Positions 17,632 through 24,955 of a DNA stretch of 64,000 nt are shown here, in pieces. The translations under genes were made by a program, and so were the position numbers. Source of the DNA: Sphingomonas psychrotolerans (GTDB taxonomy: Bacteria; Pseudomonadota; Alphaproteobacteria; Sphingomonadales; Sphingomonadaceae); contig NZ_CP024923.1 of assembly GCF_002796605.1 (NCBI RefSeq), forward strand, positions 1,860,001 through 1,924,000, in the 5' to 3' direction. Numbering within the stretch: position 1 is the first letter of the stretch; each line of letters opens with the position of its first letter. The notes below the pieces were generated by a model. That model was given only the letters and a program-made list of their open reading frames with translations. It was not told where the DNA came from and did not search any database.

Positions 17632-18333
17632 ATGGGGGATGTGGCACGCCGGCGTATTATCGTCTTCGTCGCCCTCGGCATAGGGGCCTATCTGCTCGCC
17701 TTGCTATTCACGCTGCCGGCTAGCGTGGTGCTCAAGAACCGCCCGTGGCGCACCGGCGTGGCGGGGACCGTCTGGAACGGCGAGGTCGGCATTGCCGGCG
17801 GCGCGAAGTTCGAATGGCAGATGGCGCCGCTCCGCGCGCTGACCTCGCTCGCTTATGCGGCCGACTGGAAGGCGAGCGGACCGAACACCGATCTTGGCGG
17901 GCGCGTTCTCGCGCATCTCGGTGGACGTATGCTGCTCGACAAGGTGAGCGGCGCAGCCGACGGTAGCCTGCTCCAGGCGCTTCAGCCCAATCTGCCCTTC
18001 ACGTGCGATCTGGTGATGCAGGTCGAGATGGAGCGGATCGCGATCGGCGGCGGAAGCCGGATGCTGAGCGGCACCGCCACCACCGATCCCGGCAGCTGCC
18101 GCCGAAAGAATGGCGGTGCGGCCTCGGCTCTGCCCGCCTTGATCCTCACCGCCGAGCACATCGGCAACCGCACCCTGGTCCGCATTGCGCCGATGGCGCA
18201 ACGCCGCAGGACGCTGGTGACGCTGGAGCTGGCGGAGAGCGGCGCGGTCGACATTTCGGTCACCCCGGACGGCGCAACGATGATGCCGTTCGTCGGACTG
18301 CCGGCCGGGGCACGGATCCAGGGCGAGATGTAG
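17632..18333 (+). CDS. gspN: T2SS protein GspN
   Basis: A 233-residue single-pass inner-membrane protein. After a basic start the helix IIVFVALGIGAYLLALLFTL is followed by the GspN-type sequence LPASVVLKNRPWRTGVAGTV and WNGEVGIAGG. It ends in a beta-rich periplasmic domain. GspN is an accessory T2SS protein of uncertain role. Only 14 bp separate its ATG from the divergent binding-protein gene, so the two promoters must overlap coding sequence. Confidence 0.8.
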   Translation: MGDVARRRIIVFVALGIGAYLLALLFTLPASVVLKNRPWRTGVAGTVWNGEVGIAGGAKFEWQMAPLRALTSLAYAADWKASGPNTDLGGRVLAHLGGRMLLDKVSGAADGSLLQALQPNLPFTCDLVMQVEMERIAIGGGSRMLSGTATTDPGSCRRKNGGAASALPALILTAEHIGNRTLVRIAPMAQRRRTLVTLELAESGAVDISVTPDGATMMPFVGLPAGARIQGEM

Positions 18334-18341
18334 TCCCAAAT

Positions 18342-18369
18342 CCTCCCTCGCGCAGCGGCGGAGGGTTTT
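18342..18369 (+). terminator. Short hairpin terminator between gspN and gspF
   Basis: CCCTC pairs with GAGGG across a short loop, followed by TTTTA. It lies 11 bp after the gspN stop and between convergent genes. Confidence 0.5.
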
Positions 18370-18372
18370 AGG

Positions 18373-19599
18373 CTACATCGTCACCAGATTGTTGAGGTTG
18401 ATGATCGGCAGCAGGATCGCGAGCACCATCAGCAGCACCAGCCCGCCCATTACCAGCAGCACCAGCGGCTCGACCAAGGCGACGAGGGTCGTCACCAGCG
18501 CGTCCAGCTCGCGCTCGAGCTCGTGCGCCGCGCGGCCCAGAGCGGGCGCGAGCCGTCCGCTGGTTTCGCCGCTGGCGACGATCGCGACCAGCATCGTCGG
18601 GAATACCCCCGCCTCCTGCATCGCCGCGCGCAGGCTGACGCCCTCACGAACGCGCTGGGCGACGCCGAGCGCCTTTGCCTGCACCCAGCGATTGGGAGTC
18701 ACCGCCGCCGCCGCGTGGAGCGCCTCGACCAGAGGCACTGCGCTCCCCACCAGCGTCGACAGGCTGCCGGCGAAGCGCGCAGCGTTGATCTGGCGGCTGA
18801 AGCGGCGGAACGGCCGGCGCTCGGTGAACATGCGATGCAGCCGCAACCGGTTGGCGGGCACGCGCATCCAGCGCGCCGCGAACAGTCCGGCCACGGCGAA
18901 CGCGAGCAGCAGGTAAAGTCCGAAATTCTGCAGGAACCAGCTGATCGCGATCAGCATCCGGGTGAGCAAAGGCAGATCGGCGCCGCGCGAGACGAAGACG
19001 CGGACGATGTCGGGCACGACATAGATCAACAGCAGCACCATCATGCCCACCGAGACCAGAGCGAGCAGCGCCGGATAGAGCAGAGCGAGCTGGAGCTTCT
19101 GGCCGTTGGCCTGCCGGTTCTCGACGAATTCGGCGAGGTGGTTGAGCACGTCCGGCAGCCGCCCCGAGGATTCGCCCGCCGCCACCGAGGCGCGGTAGAA
19201 TTCGGGAAAGGCCTTGGGATGCTGCGCCAGCGCCGCGGCGAAGCTGCGCCCGTCGAGAATCGCGCCGCGCACGTCGACCAGCAAGGAACTCACCTGCGGC
19301 TGTTCGGACTGGGTGGCGACGAGGCGGAGCGCTTCCTCGATCGCGATGTCCGATCCGGCGAGCGTGGCGATCTGGCGGGTGATCGTCGCCAGCGCCTTGG
19401 ACGAGATGCCGGAGCGGCGAAAGCGGGGCAGCTGGATGCTTCCAAACGACGCGCCGCGCGCGCCCGCCACCTCGACCGACAAAGGCAACAGCGCCTGCTC
19501 GCGCAGCAGCGCACGCGCCGCGGCGGGCGACGAGGCTTCGATGATGCCGCGCTTCGTGGCGCCGCTCCGGTCGGCAGCGCGGTAGGCGTAAGCAGGCAT
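18373..19599 (-). CDS. gspF: T2SS inner-membrane platform protein GspF
   Basis: A 408-residue platform protein with two repeated cytoplasmic helical domains, each followed by hydrophobic helices (LQLALLYPALLALVSVGMMV, then a final LVLLVMGGLVLLMVLAILLP). The typical opening MPAYAYRAADRSGATKRGII is present. GspF sits at the centre of the assembly platform above the GspE ATPase. Its ATG overlaps the gspE stop as ATGA. Confidence 0.95.
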   Translation of the reverse strand: MPAYAYRAADRSGATKRGIIEASSPAAARALLREQALLPLSVEVAGARGASFGSIQLPRFRRSGISSKALATITRQIATLAGSDIAIEEALRLVATQSEQPQVSSLLVDVRGAILDGRSFAAALAQHPKAFPEFYRASVAAGESSGRLPDVLNHLAEFVENRQANGQKLQLALLYPALLALVSVGMMVLLLIYVVPDIVRVFVSRGADLPLLTRMLIAISWFLQNFGLYLLLAFAVAGLFAARWMRVPANRLRLHRMFTERRPFRRFSRQINAARFAGSLSTLVGSAVPLVEALHAAAAVTPNRWVQAKALGVAQRVREGVSLRAAMQEAGVFPTMLVAIVASGETSGRLAPALGRAAHELERELDALVTTLVALVEPLVLLVMGGLVLLMVLAILLPIINLNNLVTM

Positions 19600-21086
19600 C
19601 AGGCCTCTTCGCGCACGACGCGGGCGACTTCGTCGACCGTGGTCACCCCGCTGCGCACCTTGGCCAGCCCGTCGTCGAGCAGGCTCGGATTGTCCTTGCG
19701 GGCATGCGCCTCGAGATCGGCTTCCGACACGCCGTCATGGATCATCTTCTGGAACCGCTCGTCCACCGCGACGACTTCGTACAGCCCGGCCCGGCCGCGA
19801 TAGCCCTCGTTGTGGCATTCGGCGCAGCCCTCGGCGCGCCACAGCGTCTCGCCGGGACGGATCGCGCCGCCGAGCAACAGCGAATCCGCCTCGCCCGCAA
19901 CATCCTCGCGCCGGCAGCTCGGGCAGAGCCGGCGCACCAGCCGCTGCGCCGCCAGCCCGACCAGCATCGGCGCCAGCAGATAGCGCTCCACCCCCATGTC
20001 GATCAGCCGGGTCACAGAGCCGATCGCGCTGTTGGTGTGGAGCGTCGAGAGCACGAAATGGCCGGTCATCGCCGAGCGCACCGCGACCTGCGCGGTCTCG
20101 TGATCGCGGATCTCGCCGACCATGATCACGTCGGGATCCTGGCGCAGGATCGCGCGCAGACCTCTCGCAAACGTCATGTCGGTGCGCGGATTGACCTGGG
20201 TCTGGCCGATCCCGGCCAGCTCATATTCGATCGGATCCTCGACCGTCATGATGTTACGCTTACGGTCATTGAGCCGGCTCAGCGCCGAATAGAGCGTGGT
20301 CGTCTTGCCCGACCCGGTCGGCCCGGTGACGAGCAGCATGCCGTGCGGACGCTCGAGCAGCCGGTTGAACACCGCGCGGTCGCGCGCGTTCATCCCGAGC
20401 GCTTCCATATCGAGCCGCAGCGAGCCTTTTTCGAGCAGGCGCATCACCACCCGCTCACCATGCTGGGTCGGGATGGTCGAGACGCGCGCATCGACATCGT
20501 GCCCGCCGATACGCAACGTCACCCGCCCGTCCTGCGGCACGCGCCGTTCCGCGATGTCGAGCTTGGCCATCACCTTGATGCGGCTGACCAGCAACGGCGC
20601 CAACGCGCGCGGCGGCTCGATCATGTCGCGCAGCACGCCGTCGACGCGGAAACGGACCACGAGCCGCTTTTCCTGCGTCTCGATATGCATGTCCGACGCG
20701 CCTTCCTTGACCGCCTCGAGCAGCAGCGCGTTGATCAGCCGGATCACCGGGGCGTCGTCGCGGGTATCCAGCAGATCGTCGATCGATGCGGCGCTGTCGG
20801 CGAGTGCCGCGAGGTCCATGTCGCCGAGATCGAAATCGGCCGCGGCGCCCGCGCTGCCGCTGTAGACTGCGCTCAGCGCGGCATCGAAGGCCTCGTCGCT
20901 GACGGCCACATAAGCCGCCGCGGGGGCGATCCGCTGTACTTCAAGGAGCGCGTCGAGGCTCACATTCGCGCGGTGGACGCACTCGACCCCCGCGGCACCC
21001 CGACGGAGCAACACGCCGTTCTTGCGCGCGAAGCTGTACGGCAAGGTCGCGGGTGCGTCGTCGATCAGGATCAGTGTCTCGCTCAT
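19599..21086 (-). CDS. gspE: T2SS assembly ATPase GspE
   Basis: A 495-residue hexameric ATPase that drives pseudopilus extension. Walker A is GPTGSGKTT, the Asp box is TVEDPIEYE, Walker B is VIMVGEIRDHET and the His box is LSTLHTN. A four-cysteine zinc knuckle is made by CPSC and CAEC. The ATG at 21086 overlaps the gspM stop; a longer frame to 21191 would intrude into gspM. The N-terminal domain that contacts GspL is short. Confidence 0.96.
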   Translation of the reverse strand: MSETLILIDDAPATLPYSFARKNGVLLRRGAAGVECVHRANVSLDALLEVQRIAPAAAYVAVSDEAFDAALSAVYSGSAGAAADFDLGDMDLAALADSAASIDDLLDTRDDAPVIRLINALLLEAVKEGASDMHIETQEKRLVVRFRVDGVLRDMIEPPRALAPLLVSRIKVMAKLDIAERRVPQDGRVTLRIGGHDVDARVSTIPTQHGERVVMRLLEKGSLRLDMEALGMNARDRAVFNRLLERPHGMLLVTGPTGSGKTTTLYSALSRLNDRKRNIMTVEDPIEYELAGIGQTQVNPRTDMTFARGLRAILRQDPDVIMVGEIRDHETAQVAVRSAMTGHFVLSTLHTNSAIGSVTRLIDMGVERYLLAPMLVGLAAQRLVRRLCPSCRREDVAGEADSLLLGGAIRPGETLWRAEGCAECHNEGYRGRAGLYEVVAVDERFQKMIHDGVSEADLEAHARKDNPSLLDDGLAKVRSGVTTVDEVARVVREEA

Positions 21087-21580
21087 GCCCCCAAATCCAC
21101 GCTCGCCGAGACGCGCCCCGCCGTCGGCCGCCGCTGGATCGAGAGGCGCCGGACCTTGAGGTCGCTCGACGCGCCCAAATCGGCGAGCCATGCCAGCAGC
21201 GTGTCGTAACTGACATCGGCGACGGTGACGCGCACCCCGCCTGGAATCGTCTCGGGCGCGACCGTCAGACCGAAGGCCGTAGCCGAGCTGCTGGCGACCT
21301 GCGCGGGCGGACCCTGCCGGCGCGGCACGCGGGTCGTGGTCAATGTGCCGGCGGCGCGGATGCGCGCGCTCAGCGTCTCATAGGTGCGGATGTCGGCCAG
21401 CGCATCTGCCCGCGCCGCCTGAAGCGGCTTGACCACGCCGAAGACCAGCACGACCAGGCTGAGCAACACGCCGGCGCCCGCGACAAGGATCTGCTCGCGC
21501 CGGCTGAGCCCGCCCCACCAGGTGTCGAAGCGGATCAGCGCTGCGTCGAGCGCCGGCAAACGGGAGATCACCACTCTCAT
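21083..21580 (-). CDS. gspM: T2SS protein GspM
   Basis: A 165-residue bitopic inner-membrane protein with a helix ILVAGAGVLLSLVVLVFGVV after a short cytoplasmic start containing WWGGLSRREQ, a signature of GspM. The periplasmic part ends in a ferredoxin-like fold. GspM partners GspL in the platform. Coupled by four-base overlaps to gspL upstream and gspE downstream. Confidence 0.88.
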   Translation of the reverse strand: MRVVISRLPALDAALIRFDTWWGGLSRREQILVAGAGVLLSLVVLVFGVVKPLQAARADALADIRTYETLSARIRAAGTLTTTRVPRRQGPPAQVASSSATAFGLTVAPETIPGGVRVTVADVSYDTLLAWLADLGASSDLKVRRLSIQRRPTAGRVSASVDLGA

Positions 21581-22710
21581 GTGTTACTCGCCGTAATGCG
21601 GATGCTGCCGTCGGGCGAGCGGGTAACGCTGCCGCGCACCCGCGACGCGCGCAATGCGGCATCGACACGGCCCGCGAGGCCAGGATCGGTCCCGTCGAGA
21701 TCGAGCGTCAGGGCATTGGCCTGATAGTTGATCGCGCGCACGGTGATCACTCCCGCCAACGGCCCCAGCGCGCCAGAGACGCGGCTCAGCAGCGGCAGGA
21801 AGGTATCGGGTGGCGCGCTGCTCCCGGTGGGCAGCAGATCGGCGATGGTCGCGGCAAGATCGCCGCCGAGATTGGCACCCGGCGCGGCGACCGCTGCCAG
21901 CGCGCGCGTATCGGCCTCGCGCCGATCCGCGATCGTGCGCAGCATCAGCGTGTCGGCAGTCGCGATCACGACATGCGCTGCTGCGCCCAAAGCGACGACC
22001 CAGCCGAGCCGCCGCCAGATATTGGGCAACCCGGCACGACGGCGGGCATAAGGCCCCTGACGCAGGTCCAGCGCAGGCGCGAGCAGCCGCTCCGCAAGAG
22101 TTGCGGGCTCGATCGTCGATCCGGCGGCCAGCATCTCCGCAGGCAGCGGCGCGCCATAGGAGCGCGCGACGGGGCGTCCTGCGGCCTGCCATGCCGCCTG
22201 TAGCATCGCCGGGGGAATCGCGAAGCCGGTGCCGTCGCCGGCGCGGACCACTGCCCGGTCCGCGCCGAGATCGACCGACCACTCGCCCTCGGCCGGCCGT
22301 GGCAGCGCCAGCGCGTCGGGGACCATCGCGGCGTGCCCGAGCCCGGCATCCTCCGCCGAGTCGACCCACGCCGCCATCAATTCGTGCCGCACCACGCCGA
22401 CCAGATAGCGTTTCGGCGCCACTTCGGCGCCAAGCGCGAGATGGACCGACTCGACCGGTTCGGCGATCAGTTCCTCGACCGCGAATGGCAGCGCCTCGAG
22501 CCGTTTCGCGCGACTCGCCAGCGGAAGGTCCACTGCGAGCAGGCGCACCTGCCCGGTCGGCACGACGATGGTTGCAGGGCCACCCCGCTCGGCTATGATC
22601 AGCCGATCGCCCGCCAGCGTCCACACTCCCGTGGCGAGCGATTCCGGCGCGTCGGGCGCTCCTGGGGCGCGACTGGAGGCTGTCACATTTGCTTCATGGG
22701 AAGGACGCAT
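21577..22710 (-). CDS. gspL: T2SS protein GspL
   Basis: A 377-residue protein with a cytoplasmic actin-like domain (LLAVDLPLASRAKRLEALPF, then VEELIAEPVESVHLALG), a transmembrane helix near WVVALGAAAHVVIATADTLM and a periplasmic ferredoxin-like domain (VITVRAINYQANALTLDL). GspL recruits GspE. The ATG at 22710 is favoured. Only 9 bp separate it from the divergent gspG start at 22720, so the promoters lie inside each other's coding sequence or the true starts are internal. Confidence 0.88.
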   Translation of the reverse strand: MRPSHEANVTASSRAPGAPDAPESLATGVWTLAGDRLIIAERGGPATIVVPTGQVRLLAVDLPLASRAKRLEALPFAVEELIAEPVESVHLALGAEVAPKRYLVGVVRHELMAAWVDSAEDAGLGHAAMVPDALALPRPAEGEWSVDLGADRAVVRAGDGTGFAIPPAMLQAAWQAAGRPVARSYGAPLPAEMLAAGSTIEPATLAERLLAPALDLRQGPYARRRAGLPNIWRRLGWVVALGAAAHVVIATADTLMLRTIADRREADTRALAAVAAPGANLGGDLAATIADLLPTGSSAPPDTFLPLLSRVSGALGPLAGVITVRAINYQANALTLDLDGTDPGLAGRVDAALRASRVRGSVTRSPDGSIRITASNT

Positions 22711-22751
22711 GGGGCGGGGATGCGCATAGTTTTGAAACAATTTAGTGACAT
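22680..22751. promoter_or_regulatory. Two opposed Pho-box-like direct repeats between gspL and gspG
   Basis: On the plus strand CTGTCAC-ATTT-GCTTCAT occupies 22680-22697. On the minus strand ATGTCAC-TAAA-TTGTTTC occupies 22734-22751. In each, one 7-mer closely matches the PhoB half-site CTGTCAY and the second matches four of seven positions with the correct 4-bp spacer. Each faces one of the divergent genes. Read by eye only. Confidence 0.35.
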
Positions 22752-23205
22752 CGCACTGCTTAGGCAGAACAGCAAGCGCCGCACAATCCTGAACAAGGGC
22801 GAAGCGGGCTTCACGCTGCTCGAGATGATGATCGTGCTGGTGATCATCGCGGTCATCGCCGGCCTGGTCACCGTCAACGTGATGGGTCGGCCGGACGAAG
22901 CGAAGGCCACCACGACCAAATCCAACATCAGCAGCATCACGGGCGCGCTGAAGATGTACCGCCTCGACAACGGCGCCTACCCGACCTCGGAACAAGGGCT
23001 GAAGGCTCTCATCGAGAAGCCCACCGCACCGCCGGTGCCGGGCGGCTGGGCGCAGGGCGGCTATCTCTCGGCGCCGGCGCTCGACGGCTGGCAGAAGCCC
23101 TATGCCTATCAGTCCGACGGGATGACCTTCACGATTCGCTCGCTTGGCCGTGACGGCAAACCCGGCGGCGAAGGCGTCGACGCCGATATCGACGGCAAGG
23201 GCTGA
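22720..23205 (+). CDS. gspG: T2SS major pseudopilin GspG
   Basis: The pseudopilin cleavage site GEAG before FTLLEMMIVLVIIAVIAGLV (Glu at +5) is followed by the GspG core with TKSNISSITGALKMYRLDNG and YPTSEQGLKALI, and a calcium-loop-like end GKPGGEGVDADI. From ATG 22720 the leader is unusually long, about 30 residues. A TTG at 22732 is the only other in-frame start seen, so either the leader is long or initiation is non-standard. GspG is the main subunit of the pseudopilus. Confidence 0.93.
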   Translation: MRIVLKQFSDIALLRQNSKRRTILNKGEAGFTLLEMMIVLVIIAVIAGLVTVNVMGRPDEAKATTTKSNISSITGALKMYRLDNGAYPTSEQGLKALIEKPTAPPVPGGWAQGGYLSAPALDGWQKPYAYQSDGMTFTIRSLGRDGKPGGEGVDADIDGKG

Positions 23206-23210
23206 GCCCG

Positions 23211-23693
23211 ATGCGGGGGTCCCGACGAAGCGCGATCGATCGCGACGCGGGCTTCACCCTGCTCGAAATGATGATCGTGCTCGTCGTCATCGCAGTGATG
23301 GCAGGAGCGGTGACGCTCGGCATCGGCAGCGTGACGCGTGCCCCGAGCGTCGAGACCGAAGCGCGGCGCCTCGCCACCCGGCTACAGGCGGCAGCCGATG
23401 ATGCGATGCTCGGCGATCGGATGATGGCCTTCACTGTCGAGAAGCACGGCTATGGCTTCGCGACCATCGGCGCCAACGGCAAGCTGACCGCGCGCACCGA
23501 CGACGCGCTGGGTTTCCATCGTCTGCCGGGCGGAATGGTAGTGACACTGAGCGTCCGTCCGCCGGTGATCCTGGGCGTCGATGGTGCGGGACGGCCCCTC
23601 TCCGCAGTGGTCGAGAGCGGCGACCAGCGCTGGCTGGTCAGCTATGACGGCCTCACCGCGCGCGCAGCCCCGGCGCCGGCGCCGAAGACATGA
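23211..23693 (+). CDS. gspH: T2SS minor pseudopilin GspH
   Basis: A 160-residue pseudopilin with a 14-residue leader ending DRDAG before FTLLEMMIVLVVIAVMAGAV. The GspH-family core RRLATRLQAAADDAMLGDRM and a beta-rich C-terminus follow. It lies 5 bp after gspG. Its stop overlaps an ATG at 23690, the upstream candidate start of gspI. Confidence 0.9.
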   Translation: MRGSRRSAIDRDAGFTLLEMMIVLVVIAVMAGAVTLGIGSVTRAPSVETEARRLATRLQAAADDAMLGDRMMAFTVEKHGYGFATIGANGKLTARTDDALGFHRLPGGMVVTLSVRPPVILGVDGAGRPLSAVVESGDQRWLVSYDGLTARAAPAPAPKT

Positions 23694-24148
23694 CAGCGCT
23701 CCCTCTCCTTGTGCTCCGGCGCAGGCCGGAGCTCTGGCGATCGAGCGGTGCGCTCTCCACCCAAGGCTCCGGCCTGCGCCGGAGCACCATTGTGGCCGAC
23801 GACGACGGCTTCTCCCTGATCGAGGCGCTCGTTGCTCTCGCCGTCCTCGCCATCGCCACTGTCGGCCTGATGCGTACCGTCCAGTCGCACATCGATTCGA
23901 CGCGCGGGGTCGAGCGACGCACCGCGGCGATGTGGGTCGCCGAAAACCGGCTCGCCGAACTCGAAACCAGAATGCCCACTGCCAGCGCCGATCGGGTCGA
24001 GATGCTCGGCGAGCAATGGCGGATCGCCGTGACGCGGCGGGGCACCGACGACCCCGAAATCCAGCGCGTACGCATCGAAGTGTTTCCGGTGCAGGAAAGC
24101 ACGCCCCTTGCATCGCTCGACGGCTTCGTGGACGGACGCAAGGGATGA
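23690..24148 (+). CDS. gspI: T2SS minor pseudopilin GspI
   Basis: The cleavage site DDDG before FSLIEALVALAVLAIATVGL (Glu at +5) and the following AMWVAENRLAELE mark GspI. The ATG at 23690 overlaps the gspH stop as ATGA and gives a 40-residue leader encoded largely by a perfect palindrome. A GTG at 23792 would give a standard short leader (MADDDG). The palindrome seems to have landed between the coupled start and the mature sequence without breaking the frame. The mature part is normal. Confidence 0.87.
   Translation: MTALPLLVLRRRPELWRSSGALSTQGSGLRRSTIVADDDGFSLIEALVALAVLAIATVGLMRTVQSHIDSTRGVERRTAAMWVAENRLAELETRMPTASADRVEMLGEQWRIAVTRRGTDDPEIQRVRIEVFPVQESTPLASLDGFVDGRKG
23711..23787. repeat. 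Perfect 22-bp inverted repeat within the gspI leader region
   Basis: The arm at 23711-23732 begins GTGCTCCGGCGCAGGCCGGA. Its exact complement lies at 23766-23787, with a 33-nt spacer. Each arm also contains an internal palindrome. It resembles interspersed sphingomonad palindromes and is read through in frame. Confidence 0.85.
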
Positions 24149-24945
24149 GCCCTGCTTTGTCCCTCACTCCGCGTCAGACGCGCACCGCGCTCGATATATT
24201 TACCGGGCTGGTGGTGCTTTCGGTCGCCGTGGCGCTTGCGGGTCTCACCTGGCGGCTGGCAGGCCATGCCGGCACCGGCGCGATCACGGTGCCCTCCGGC
24301 CGCGGCGGTCCGGCTGTGGCGCCCGACATCGCGCCTGCGATCGCGCTGGCGCCGTTCGGCAAGGCGTCCGCAGGCGAGTCCGCGCAGGCCACCAGCCTGC
24401 CGCTCGAGCTCAAGGGCGTGATCGCCGCAATGCCTGCATCGCTGTCGACCGCGTTCATCGCAGTCAGCGGTGCAGCAGCGACTCCTTTCCATGTCGGCGA
24501 AGCGGTAAACGGCGCGACGATCGAGGCGATCCTGCGCGACCGCGTGATCCTCGCCGTTGGCGGGCGCAGCGAGTATCTCGCCTTTCCCGATCCGACGCTC
24601 TCCCCCGAGCAGCGCCAGGCCGCGCAGAACCAGGCAACGCAGACGCCGCAACCCGGCACCGCCCCGGCGCCCGGGGCACCGCCCCCGCCTGCAGCACCGC
24701 CCGCGAGCACCGCCGGTATCCTTCAGCGCTTCGACGCGACGCCGGTCAGCGGCGGCTTTCGCATCGGCGACAACGGCCCGCCCGGCATGGTCGCGGGAGA
24801 CGTCATCCAGTCGGTCAACGGGACTTCGCTTGGCGATCCCGCCGCCGCCAATGCCGCCTTCGCCTCCGCTCAGGCGAGCGGCAATGCCCAGATCCAGATC
24901 CTCCGCGACGGCAAGCGACTGACGCTTACCGTGCCGCTCCGATAA
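24145..24945 (+). CDS. gspC: T2SS inner-membrane clamp protein GspC
   Basis: A 266-residue bitopic protein: helix around TGLVVLSVAVALAGLTWRL, a homology-region domain (LPLELKGVIAAMPASLSTAF, then FHVGEAVNGATIEAILRDRV), a proline/alanine linker (GTAPAPGAPPPPAAPPAS) and a C-terminal PDZ-like domain (GMVAGDVIQSVNGTSLGD). GspC connects the platform to the secretin, and the PDZ domain contributes to substrate choice. The ATG overlaps the gspI stop. Confidence 0.92.
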   Translation: MSPALSLTPRQTRTALDIFTGLVVLSVAVALAGLTWRLAGHAGTGAITVPSGRGGPAVAPDIAPAIALAPFGKASAGESAQATSLPLELKGVIAAMPASLSTAFIAVSGAAATPFHVGEAVNGATIEAILRDRVILAVGGRSEYLAFPDPTLSPEQRQAAQNQATQTPQPGTAPAPGAPPPPAAPPASTAGILQRFDATPVSGGFRIGDNGPPGMVAGDVIQSVNGTSLGDPAAANAAFASAQASGNAQIQILRDGKRLTLTVPLR

Positions 24946-24955
24946 AGAGACCATA

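Noticed and set aside
22333..22719. Upstream extension of gspG over gspL
   Set aside because: It would add 129 residues complementary to gspL before a normal prepilin; the ATG at 22720 or TTG at 22732 is adequate.
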